A DNA stretch of 64,000 bases from Pelobates cultripes (taxonomy: Eukaryota; Chordata; Amphibia; Anura; Pelobatidae), in NCBI GenBank assembly GCA_933207985.1, contig OW240921.1:109484069-109548068 (forward strand). The letters run 5' to 3'. The position numbers were made by a program, and so were the translations under genes. The notes under the pieces were generated by a model. It saw only the letters and a list, made by a program, of their open reading frames with translations. It searched no databases and had not been told where the DNA came from. Shown here one piece after another: positions 35,151 to 46,800 of the stretch; within the stretch, counting starts at the first letter, position 1; each line of letters opens with the position of its first letter.

Positions 35151-37555
35151 ACTTCGGCAAGGCTGCCCAATAATAGGTTCCAGTCTAGGAGTAGTAAGAT
35201 AAGTGTAAGGGGGTGAGCTAATTTTATTAGTCAGCATTTGGTGGATGAAAAAACGTTTTTTTTTAAAGTGTTAAACCAAAAACCTACCAGTAGGTGTCAC
35301 CAGAGGGTAATTGTATCAAAATAATCTTTATGGGTCTAATAAGAAAACTCAACTTTTAATATATTTATACATAAAATAAAACCTTATAGCAATAAATATA
35401 TTAAAATAGGTAAGCAATCCTACATCTATCTGTTATAAACAATGTATTATCAATGTAACTCCCGAAGATGGCCAGTAGGTGGCCCTAGAGTGCCTCCCTA
35501 AAGTCAAATGAAACAAATAGACTTTAATTAATTATGTCCTATTTTATTATTACTTATTTTAATCAATGTCCACCCTGATATCTAGGCTTGATTAAATCTT
35601 TAGTTCTAAGGTAAATTAAACATTTCAGTTTGTAGTTTAGTAAAAGGGGACATTTTGGACAAAGCTGGGAGGGGCCCATCCAGTAACTAAAATAAAGACC
35701 AATATACCATCTGATACCATTGATCATTGATTAGGGGGAGGGGTAGTACAGAAATACAAGAGTTTGAAACACAGGAACAGATAGGTATGTGGGTAGGCGG
35801 GGACAGTAGAGCAGGGGGAGTGCAAATACTGATTATACCAGCCAGAAATGGGCGTGGCTAATCTGGCTCTGGAGGATGTTTGGGGGGTTGGTAATCAGAT
35901 GCCAGGGGGGAGGGGATGTCCAAAGCAGTTGTAATTAAGTCCTTAGTTCTGACCACCATATGGCTACATTGTTTCCCATATGACACAGTTTAATTCACCA
36001 AGGCAACAATCAGTTTCCAACAGTCAATATATAGAAACTGATCATAGAATTCCAGCCTACTAGTTACAGCCACATGTACACCCTGCACTAAATTTAAGTG
36101 AAGACTGCTACATGGAGGCCATGCGGCCACCAGGACAGGCTACTCCCTACTTTTTTTTTTTTAACATACAAGACAAAGCCTAGTGAATCAGAAGATTATT
36201 TCAACAGAGCATCTGATTCAAAAAGCTGTACAAATATACACACAGTTTCAACAGTCACACCAATCTCCTTATCACCAGCAACACATTGCGCAGTCACTAG
36301 GCCCAAACACACACACAGGATCCTCACATGCTCAACAATATCACGACGTCGCACACACAAAATTAAATCAAAAACCCACCAAAGACTATACACTTATCAA
36401 TGTAACTATTATTCAAACCATACAACTATCCACGCTATTAATCCATATAAACTAACCGATCACATAACATTTCAACAAATTCATCTCTACAATTATCCGT
36501 ACTATAAATCAACTCTTGACTAACCAACTATATCACATTCTAGTAACCTCATCTTTACAGTCAGTGGTTATGGTACAGTTAGTAAGTGGTTATAATACAG
36601 TTTTAAAGTCACAGATCAGTTAGTAACAGTTATGGTATTATACATATAACATAAAACAGCAATTGTTAGTAATTTTTACACAATGTCAGTGGTTATGGTA
36701 CATGTCAGTAGTTATGGTACCGTGCGCTATTTTACAGTTATACACACAATTTACACTCCCACTAGACAGCAGAGCTCTAACTTTCTAGTAGGACATACAA
36801 GTTAACCAATTCACCAACTACAATATATTTAACAACATTTACAATAATCCCAACTATTCTAACTGGCCAGCACCTCGAGAGCTTTCGATCTATTTATACA
36901 CCAGAGATTCGATAAGTTCTTCGCTGCCCAGACACCACGTATAGCGAACTAGAGGGCAGAATTTACACAGTACCCAGCTAGTCTATTAAACTATCAATAA
37001 GCTAGTGGCTGGATTTACAACAGAGCACACTTAGTTAAGATAGGGTGAAATCTAGCAAACTATAATATACAACAGAGTATGCTAGTCTCCCGGTCCCCCC
37101 GACCTAGCGAACAAAATTTACACCCTAGATACGCTAGTCAAGACAGGACACCGGTGTCCGACATGAGCTATTTACACCAGAACTCAGTCTGACCCAAACC
37201 ACCTATATTAGACGGGCTGACTACAGAGCGTCTAATTTCCAGATAAGTGTTGCGCTTTCACTTCTTCCTTCTACTGAAGGGGCCAATACCAATAACCGGT
37301 TCCAAATATAAAACCCCTTGTGGGTCTACCGCTCTAACGGTATCAATCTCACCTGTTAATTACTGGACCTGGGTTCACTCATAGACGGAACAATCCGGGA
37401 CTCACTGCGCAGAAGCCGATGATCTCCTGGACAAAAGGCCAGTGGCGCCGAGACGAAAGGAGGTCCACGCAGTAGAAGTCCAGGATTGTAGCGTAGAAGG
37501 TTTGGTAAAAGTTTACCGTCTCAAATCTCTGTGCCAGCTTCCGTGCGATGAGGTT
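35150..37555 (-). other. Retroviral 5' leader and unrecognisable gag 5' region
   Basis: No open matrix/capsid frame is seen on the minus strand. AT-rich, with blocks such as CAGTGGTTATGGTA repeated near 36,560-36,720. 35,220-36,100 looks different from the rest and may be a separate insertion, but I found no termini. Confidence 0.5.
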
Positions 37556-37573
37556 CCCGGCCCAATTGCACCA
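37556..37573 (-). promoter_or_regulatory. Candidate primer-binding site
   Basis: Minus-strand TGGTGCAATTGGGCCGGG begins 4 nt inside the 5' LTR and starts TGG as primer-binding sites do. It resembles the 3' end of tRNA-Gly with about two extra bases, so the tRNA assignment is tentative. Confidence 0.5.
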
Positions 37574-37577
37574 GAAA

Positions 37578-38002
37578 TGTTGCAGTGTAAGCATGCAGAA
37601 GCCAAACACAGAAATATTGGACACAGGTCTTCAGGAAGTAACAGGCCTTTATTCACATTACCGATCGGGTCTCAGATGAACTCCTGTTCCAACATTCTGA
37701 GAGACCAACACATAGTGTACATTCCTTATATAGCACTATAACTCCTCCCATTAATAGCTACACCCACATATACCTTTAACCAATCAATGAGCAGACTATA
37801 GACTTGTACATCTAGTCAAACCACATGGCTCATCCAAGACAAAGGAAATAAGTGCAATTTCAGTTCCTGCATTCCTGCACATGCTCAGTACACTGATGAC
37901 AGTATCCTAGCTACATGTAGCTAACCAACTGACACAACATACACATATGCCACATGGAGATTTTGGCCTACTAAATTTTGACCATGCTGGAATCCCATCA
38001 CA
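37578..38002 (-). repeat. 5' LTR of the endogenous retrovirus
   Basis: Minus-strand TATATAAGG at 37,732-37,724 and AATAAA at 37,653-37,648. Same length as the other LTR, 424 of 425 positions identical by eye. Confidence 0.95.
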
Positions 38003-39000
38003 CTTTCTCATGGATGTACATATGTGTACAGTTTGATAACCACTGCTATATGCACTCACTCCTCTTAAAACCCGTAAACGCTTAAAGGGACACTGCGGAT
38101 AGACTCTGGCCTCATACAGTTATGGAAGTCTAACTTTTGTAAAGCAAAACATAATTATTTTAACATTTTAGATATTTTTTACAGTATAATAGTATTATTT
38201 ATTGATAAAATATTATAGAGAATATATATCACTGGTGTCAAGAGAGACAGTATGAGTCTCACCCAATGGAGGTGTGACTAGGGCTGCATAACCAAAGTGA
38301 TTTAAATTGAGCAATTAGACTGCAGGGACATAATCAGTACACCAAAACCGTTTGACACCGTTGTAGTCTATAATTAATGCAGCGGTGAGGCTCATCTTTT
38401 TGTCTGCCCACACATATCTCCTGACCAGGCCCCTAAGCTCAGCCAAAGATGTCGTCTATCCTCTGTTTGTACTCACACCTTTGACGCCACCTTAAAGACT
38501 TTTCAAGGGCGGTACAGTTCCTACGGACCTTTCTTCCCTTGCTCCATTAGACTCTCACCAAAAGATAATCTAGCTCATTAGTTTCCCTTTAATTATAGTA
38601 CTACTGAAGTGGTATATCATGTTGTCATGGCTAACTAAATTGTAGAACCCATGTCACAATTTTTTTTAGACAACCTTTTATTTCAGCATATTTTGCAGTT
38701 GCGTAAAAAATAAAAATATTTTGTTAAGATATGATACCATATCAAATATGTGCATGTGTTTAGTGACTATCGCTATTTACCAGGCCTGGTAATCTGAAAG
38801 GACAGTGGGGTATGGCGGGGGACCCTGGGACACACATATAAAGAGGACAGGTGTGTATTTCTCTTTAATGAAATTTCAACACAGTCATAATGAGTATTTC
38901 ATGCAGAGTCCATCTTTGTGAAATTCTGATGTATTTAATCTGGGTCTGACAGTACCCCTTTAATGTCAATGTTTACATTTCAATAAAGCTTTGAAACTGA
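38003..39000. other. Spacer between the retrovirus and ZPR1
   Basis: Mostly AT-rich with no gene. 38,035-38,115 (TGCTATATGCACTCACTCCT, then CGCTTAAAGGGACAC) resembles 30,180-30,250 on the other side of the retrovirus, presumably two members of one interspersed repeat. Confidence 0.5.
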
Positions 39001-39004
39001 CACT

Positions 39005-39233
39005 CCTTTGTGGCTCCGCCCCCTCTCACGTGACCGCGGTCGCTGAGTTCCAGGAAGCGGCGCAGTGCGCATGCGCGGTGACGTGGATGGGCGGATAGAC
39101 ACTTGGCTCTAGTCGGTGTCGCAGTGGGCTGTGGGCGGGGCCTGGTGACAGCTGTTTCCTGGTGTGGGCCGCACGTGGTTACCGAGGAGAGGTTTCTGGG
39201 AGCCGGTTGGTGTCAGTGAGCCTGCAGACCGCC
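39005..39233 (+). promoter_or_regulatory. CpG-rich ZPR1 promoter with E-box and NRF1 site
   Basis: Abrupt GC/CpG-rich stretch with a GCCCC box, the palindromic E-box TCACGTGA (39,026-39,033) and TGCGCATGCGC (39,066-39,076), the NRF1 consensus. There is no TATA box. This is typical of a housekeeping gene promoter and ends at the ATG of exon 1. Confidence 0.75.
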
Positions 39234-39354
39234 ATGTCCGCTATCCACACGGCCCCCGTGTTCCGGGAGATCAGCGCTGACGATGAGGAGCAGCAGCCGA
39301 CAGAGATAGAATCCCTCTGTATGAACTGCTACAAGAACGTGAGATACAGAGCAT

Positions 39355-39405
<51 letters not shown>

Positions 39406-39432
39406 CCCTCTGTATGAACTGCTACAAGAACG

Positions 39433-39481
<49 letters not shown>

Positions 39482-39526
39482 ATCCCTCTGTATGAACTGC
39501 TACAAGAACGTGAGAGACAGAGCATG

Positions 39527-39575
<49 letters not shown>

Positions 39576-39684
39576 CCTCTGTATGAACTGCTACAAGAAC
39601 GTGAGATACAGAGCATGGGGAGAGAGAGAGAGAGAGAATCCCTCTGTATGAACTGCTACAAGAACGTGAGAGACAGAGCATGGG

Positions 39685-39720
<36 letters not shown>

Positions 39721-40554
39721 CCCTCTGTATGAACTGCTACAAGAACGTGAGAGACAGACAGACAGAGAGAGAGAGAGAGAGAGATAGAATCCCTCTGTAT
39801 GAACTGCTACAAGAACGTGAGAGACAGAGAGAGAGAGAGAGAGATAGAATCCCTCTGTATGAACTGCTACAAGAACGTGAGAGAGAGAGAGAGAGAGAAT
39901 CCCTCTGTATGAACTGCTACAAGAACGTGAGAGAGAGAGAGAGAATCCCTCTGTATGAACTGCTACAAGAACGTGAGAGACAGAGAGAGAGAACTGTACA
40001 GGGGTGAAGAGAGAAGAGAAGAATCCCTCTGTATGAACTGCTACAGAACGTGGAGACAAGAGAATCCCTCTGTATGAACTGCTACAAGAACGTGAGGAAG
40101 AGAGAGAGAAAACATGAACTGCTAGAACGTGAGAGACAGAGAGAGAGAGAATCCCTCTGTATGAACTGCTACAAGAATTGAGAACAAGAGAGAATCCCTC
40201 TGTATGAACTGCTACAAGAAGCGTTGATGAAGAGAGAGAGAGAGAATCCTCTGTATGAACTGCTACAAGAACGTGAGAGACAGACAGAAGAGAGATAGAA
40301 TCCTCTGTATGAACTGCTATAAATCTGTATGAGACTGCTGCAAGATCGTGAGAGACAGGGATGGGAGCTAGAGAGAGAGAGAGAATCCTCTGTATGAACT
40401 GCTACTGAGACAGAGCATGGGGAGCTAGAGAGAGTAATCCCTCTATGAACTGCTACAAAACGTGAGACAGAGCATGGGGAGCTAGAAAAGAGAGAGAGAG
40501 AGATAATCCCTCTGTATGAACTTGCTACAAGAGCAGAGACAGAGCATGGGGAGC

Positions 40555-40589
<35 letters not shown>

Positions 40590-40715
40590 TCCCTCTGTAT
40601 GAACTGCTACAAGAACGTGAGAGACAGAGCATGGGGAGCTAGAAAAAAGAGAGAGAGAGAGATAATCCCTCTGTATGAACTGCTACAAGAACGTGAGAGA
40701 CAGAGCATGGGGAGC

Positions 40716-40751
<36 letters not shown>

Positions 40752-40840
40752 CCCTCTGTATGAACTGCTACAAGAACGTGAGAGACAGAGAGAGAGAGAA
40801 AGAATCCCTCTGTATGAACTGCTACAAGAACGTGAGAGAC

Positions 40841-40871
<31 letters not shown>

Positions 40872-43800
40872 TAGAATCCCTCTGTATGAACTGCTACAAG
40901 AACGTGAGAGACAGAGAGAGAGAGAGACAGACAGACAGATAGAATCCCTCTGTATGAACTGCTACAAGAACGTGAGACACACAGAGAGAGAGAGACAGAC
41001 AGATAGAATCCCTCTGTATGAACTGCTACAAGAACGTGAGATACAGAGAGATAGAGAGAGAGAGAGAGAATCCCTCTGTATGAACTGCTACAAGAACATG
41101 AGAGACAGAGACAGAGCATGGGGAGCTAGAGAGAGAGAGACAGACAGAGAGAGGGCATGGGGAGCTAGAGAGAGAGAGACAGAGATAGAATCCCTCTGTA
41201 TGAACTGCTACAAGAACGTGAGATACAGAGCATGGGGAGAGAGAGGGAGAGAGAATCCCTCTGTATGAACTGCTACAAGAACGTGAGATACAGAGCATGG
41301 GGAGAGAGAGGGAGAGAGAGAATCCCTCTGTATGAACTGCTACAAGAACGTGAGAGACAGAGCATGGAGAGAGAGAGAAAGAGGGCATGGGGAGCTCAGA
41401 GAGAGAGAGTATGGGGCATGGGGAGCTCAAAGAGAGAGAGAGTATGAGGCATGGGGAGCTCAGAGAGAGAGAGAGTATGGGGCATGGGGAGCTCAAAGAG
41501 AGAGAGAGTATGGGGCATGGGGAGCTCAGAGAGAGAGAGAGAGTATGGGGCATTGGGGAGCCCAGAGAGAGAGAGAGAAGGGGCATGGGAGCCCAGAGAG
41601 AGAGTGAGAGCATGGGGGCATGGGAGCCCAGAGAGAGAGTATGGGGCATGGGGACAGAGAGAGAGAGCATGGGCATGGTGGGGAGCCTGAGAGAGAGAGC
41701 AATGGGGCATGGTGGGGGGAGCCTGGGAGAGAGAGTATGGGGCATGGTGGGAGCTCAGAGAGAGAGTGGGGCATGATAGAGAGAGAGAGAGAGTATGGGG
41801 CATGGGGAGCCCAGAGAGAGAGATGGGCATGGTGGAGCCCAGAGAGAGAGAGAGTGAAGCATGGGGAGCCCAGGAGAGAGAGGGCATGGGAGGCAGAGAT
41901 GGGGTGAGAGAGAGGGCATGGGGAGCTGAGAGAGAGAGAGGGCATGGGACTGAGAGAGAGAGAGGGCATGGGGGCTGAGAGAGAGAGGGCATGGGGAGCT
42001 GAGAGAGAGAGAGGGCATGGGGAGCTGAGAGAGAGGAGAGAGAGAGAGAGGGGGCATGGGGAGCTGAGGAGAGAGAGAGAGAGAGAGGGGGGCGGGGAGC
42101 TGAGAGAGGGCATGGGGAGCTGAGAGAGGCATGGGAGCTGAGAGAGAGAGAGGGCATGGGGAGCTGAGAGAGAGAGAGAGAGGGGGCATGGGGAGCTGAG
42201 AGAGAGAGGGGGCATGGGGAGCTGAGAGAGAGGGCATGGGGAGCTGAGAGAGAGGGCATGGGGAGCTCAGAGAGAGATGGCATGGTGGGGCTTTCGGGGG
42301 GACATGGGGCATGATGGGGTGTTTAGGTGGCATAATGGAGAGCGCGGAGGGGCAGATGTCAATGGAGGAGGAGCCCAGGTTGACACCAGGGAACATGGTG
42401 GGGAGTTCAGGAGGTACTGGACATAGGAGGAGCAGAGGATCACACCATGGGGCATGGTGGGGAGTTCAGGGGGTATTGGGCATAGGAGGAGCAGAGGGTG
42501 ACACCTGGGGCATGGCGGGGAGTTTGGGGGGTATTGGGCATAGGAGGAGCAGAGGGTGACACCTGGGGCATGGCGGGGAGTTTGGGGGGTATTGGACATA
42601 GGAGCAGCAGAGGGTGACACTCAGGATATTGGTGGGGAGAGCAGGGGCAGTGTAGGGATTGCAAGGCAGGAGGTGGCGTGGTGGGGAGCAAGGGACAGAG
42701 GAGGAGTCCAGGGTGAAGGCAGCGGGCATGGTGGTAAGACCAATGGGCAGTATAGGGAGCACGGGTCTGCATGATTTTCTCCCTGAAGCGTATTAATTCT
42801 TCATATTGCAGTGCTGCAATTTACAAATGCTTCCCATCACAGTATTTATTGGTGATTGATATGGTGCTATAATGTGAGTGAACAGAGGAATGTATTTATT
42901 TCATTCAGTCATGTGCTTTACTCTTTCTTTAATCTAGGGGATGACTCGAATTCTTCTTACCAGAGTTCCATTTTTCAAAGAGATCATTGTCAGTTCATTC
43001 ACATGTGAGGAATGTTCCTGGAGCAACACAGAAGTCCAGTCAGCTGGTCGTATTCAGGAGCAAGGTGTTCGATACTCACTGAGTGTTAGAAACAAACGGG
43101 TGAGTCGGTGTGAGTGAGTAGAAATGCTAATTGTAATGTTTGGTTTAATCACTTTTTTATTTTTTTTATTTTTTTATTAAAGAGTTACTCCAAGCACCAT
43201 GACCATAACCACATCATGGTGCCTGGAGTCTGTATGTGCATCGTTTTGCTATGAAATGCTGCACATACTGAGCTTTAGGAAACTAGCGTCACCAGAACAA
43301 CTACAGCTTATTGTATTTATTCAGGTGAGTAGAATCATTCCCTTCAGGCTTTGTAAACACTGTCTTTTTAGAAAAAAAATGCTGTTTACATTACAGCCTA
43401 GTGATTACTCCAGTGGCCACTCCTCAGATGGCGGCTTGATGTGATTCCTGGTGCAGTGCTGCACAGTATGCAGCACTGCCATTGTCTCCTCCCTCTGCAT
43501 ACAGACACTGAACTTTCCTCCTAGAGATGCATTGATTCAATACATCTCTATGAGGAGGTGCTGATTGGCCAGGACTGTGTTTGGCTTGTGCTGGCTCTGC
43601 CTCTGATCTGCCTCCTTGACAGTCTCAGCCAATCCAATATGAAAGCATTGTGATTGGCTCAGAGAATCACATCTGATGATGTCAGCCAAGCAGACAGATC
43701 ATAGGCAGCAGCTGCAGACTTGAATGCCAGTAAGATTTTACTATCTTTAGGGAGGTCAGGGGGTCAAGATAGTGGTTTTAAGACTATAAAGTCAGGAATA

Positions 43801-46800
43801 CATGTTTGTGTTCCTTTAACTCCTTTGTTACCATAGGTGTATCTCCAGCAACGTCATTGTGGTGTCCTAAGGCAATCTGGAACAAGAGTTCTGACTTGGC
43901 TAATTTGTTATTTTCATATTTCTAGGCACAGTGTTGCATTCATTGGATGAGAGAGGTCAGCTGATTCTTTCAGCCAATAAATAACATTGGCATCCGGTTT
44001 CTGCAGTTCTGTAAAAGCCGAATCCACATCACCAGACCTGCAAGGATCCTGTGCGCCAGGAGGGGACCCAGTCGTCCAGCGTACTCTTGGCATTATAACC
44101 ACTGTAGCGTGCTGTAGTGCTTATGATGCGTGGAGTTAACCTTTTAATAGAAGAGAATATTGACTCATATTAAAAAAAAAAAAAAAACATTGTATGTGGG
44201 ATTCCTCAAGTAGTGTTTGCTGGAGAATTATTTTAGGCTAAGACATGCTCATGGTGGGACAGACTGACAGTTTGCATTATTGTGTATATCATGAGAACCA
44301 ACACTGGAAGTACCAGTGTTGTTTCTCAGTGTTGACGCCTAGCTTAGGCATTATCTCACATATGTTCTTATTGTTTGCGTCCCTTCACAGGATTTGAACC
44401 GTGAGGTCGTCAAAACAGATTATGCAACCACACGGATACCAGAACTAGACTTTGAAATTCCAGCATGCACCCAAAAAGGAGGTCTGTACATTAGTCTATC
44501 TATTTCTATGTGGGAAAAGCATTAAAGGGACACCCCAGGCACCCAGACCACTTCTGCCCTTTGGAGTGGTCTGGGTGCCAACTTCCACTGCCATTAACCC
44601 TGGATCTGTAATTTATTGCAGTTTTCATAAACTGCAATAATTACCTTGCAGGGTTAACTCCTCCTCTAGTGGCTGTCTACTAGAACTGCTACTAAAATCC
44701 CCATAGGAAAGCATTGAAAAGCATTTTCAATGCTTTCCTATGGAGAGGTCTAATGCGCCTGTGCGGCATTGCCACGTATGCACATTAGGTCTTCCCCGCC
44801 GGCTGACGTGGTGACTGGCAGGAGCGTGGGCGGAGGAAGAAGCAGCGACGAGGGACATCGTCGCTGCCTCTGGTAAGTCACTGAAGGGGTTTTAACCCCT
44901 TCAGCAACCAGGGGTGGGAGGGAGAGGGGGACCTGCAGTGCCAGGAAAACGGGTTGTTTTACTGGCACTGGAGAGTCCCTTTAACGTGAAGTTGTCAATG
45001 ATGAATTTGGACTGAGCTATTATTAAATACCAAATACATTATTTAATTTTTTTTACTTGGATAAGAAAAATCTCCCAATGAGACTCGAGTTATATTTTTG
45101 TCTCATTTGTTGAAGAAAGGGAGAATATACAATGATCAGCCACAACATTAAAATCACTGACAGGTGAAGTGAATAACATTGATTATAGCGTTACAATGGT
45201 ACCTGTCAAGGCGTGGAATATACTGGGCAGCAACTGAACAGTCAGTTCTTGAATTTTATGTATTGGAAGCAGAAAAATAGTCAAGATAAAAGATTTGAGT
45301 GACTTTGACAAGGGCCAAATAGTGATGGTTAGACTGTCAAAGCATCTCTAAAACGGCAAGCTTTGTGCAGCGTTCCCGTACCTACCAAAAGTGACGCAAG
45401 AAAGGTGGACTGGTGTCAGGCTCACGGTCGCCTAAGGCACAGTCATGCACGTGAGGAGTGAAGGCTAGCTCATCTGGCCCCATCACACTGAAGAGCTACT
45501 GTAGCTCAAATTGATGAAAAACTTAATGCTGGCCATGAGAAGTGTCAGAACACACAGTACACAGCAGATTGCTGCGAAGCCACAGACCGGTCAGAGTGCC
45601 CATTATGACCCATGTCCACTGCCACAAGCGCTTTCAATTGGGACATGAGTGTCAGAACTGGACCATGTAGCAATAGATTGAGGTTGCCTGGTCTGATGAA
45701 TCACATGTTCCTTTTGGACTAGATAGATTGCCAGAGAGATGGCATCAGGATGCACTGTGGAAAGAAGGCAGACCTGCAAAGGCAGTGTTATGCTCTGGTC
45801 AATGTTCAGCTGGGAAATCTTGGGTCCTGGCTTTCATGTAGATGTTACTTTGACACATACCACCTACCTAGAGACTGTTACAGACCATGTACACTCTTTC
45901 ATGGCAAGGGTGTTCCCTGATGGTAGGCTCTTTCAGCAGGATATTGCATCCTGCCACACGGCAAAAAATTGTTCAGAGGTAGTTTGAGGATCATAACAAA
46001 TAGTTTATTTTTATTGACTTGACATTTCACAACTTGCAGGACTTAAAAAGATCTGCTGCTAATGTCTTTGTGTCAGCTACCACGGAACACATTCAGAGTT
46101 CTTGTGGAGTCAATGCCTTGATGCATCAGATCGGTTTTGGCACCATGAGTGGAGGCTACACAGTATTAATCTTGTGGGTGATCAGTGTATGTGTGTATGT
46201 AGATAGATAAATAAAATGTGTATTTAACAAATTCAAAAATTCCCAAATCATCCAAACATATAAGCCAAAGTTGATATTGAGTGGAGCTTACAGGATCCTC
46301 TATAGACCTTGTTTATATGCTCTTGCACATAACTGGATGTACAGCAGTGACTTGCCTCCTGGAAGATAATGCGCCAGGAGCTTAAGAAGGTCCCCGGGAA
46401 GAAAATTATGGCAAAAGCAGCAGCAAGGGACAGGTTACGTTCTACTGAGTCAACTGGCCACCGAACTCTAAGCGGAGATGTCCCCTTTATGTGTCTTTAC
46501 AAAATATGCTAAGACCTTGAAAATGACAGATCCAGTTCAAGAGAAACCACTTATTTGTTGCATTTTGTGGTTGGCGTATGAACATCTCGCTCACATTATC
46601 TTTTTCTTACCAGCTCTCACTACAATTGAAGGAATCTTGGAGAGAACCATCATGGGTCTACAGCAGGAACAGCCCCTGCGTAGGGTAAGAATTTGTAAAC
46701 TCTATTTAAGATTAATAAACAAAAAGTGCATAAATAGTGCAATTTGTTAAGTACATTTTAAAAGTTGTGTGTGATTTGTGCTCAGTGCAGCACTTTCTGT

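Larger units (their letters stand above)
31002..38002 (-). mobile_element. Gamma-like endogenous retrovirus, defective, nearly identical LTRs
   Basis: Two 425-bp direct repeats (31,002-31,426 and 37,578-38,002), TG...CA on the plus strand, flanked by the 4-bp duplication CTTT (30,998-31,001 and 38,003-38,006). Transcription runs right to left. Downstream of the 5' LTR come a primer-binding-like site, a long leader, the gag 3' end with a zinc knuckle, protease, a short reverse-transcriptase start fused to an integrase end, a broken env and a polypurine tract. The LTRs differ at one site by my alignment, implying recent insertion, yet the coding part is heavily damaged. Family placement (gammaretrovirus-like) rests on gag/protease layout and env motifs. 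Confidence 0.93.

Noticed and set aside
36098..36523. 141-codon plus-strand frame inside the retrovirus
   Set aside because: It lies antisense to the element in AT-rich leader sequence with no similarity to known proteins.
39309..41400. CRISPR-like appearance of repeats with variable spacers
   Set aside because: The spacers are simple (GA)n and the repeat is exon-derived, in a vertebrate genome.
39271..42396. Many long open frames on both strands of ZPR1 intron 1 (up to about 295 codons)
   Set aside because: They follow from the GA-rich tandem repeats ([12 protein letters not shown] peptides) and lack start context, domains or splice logic.
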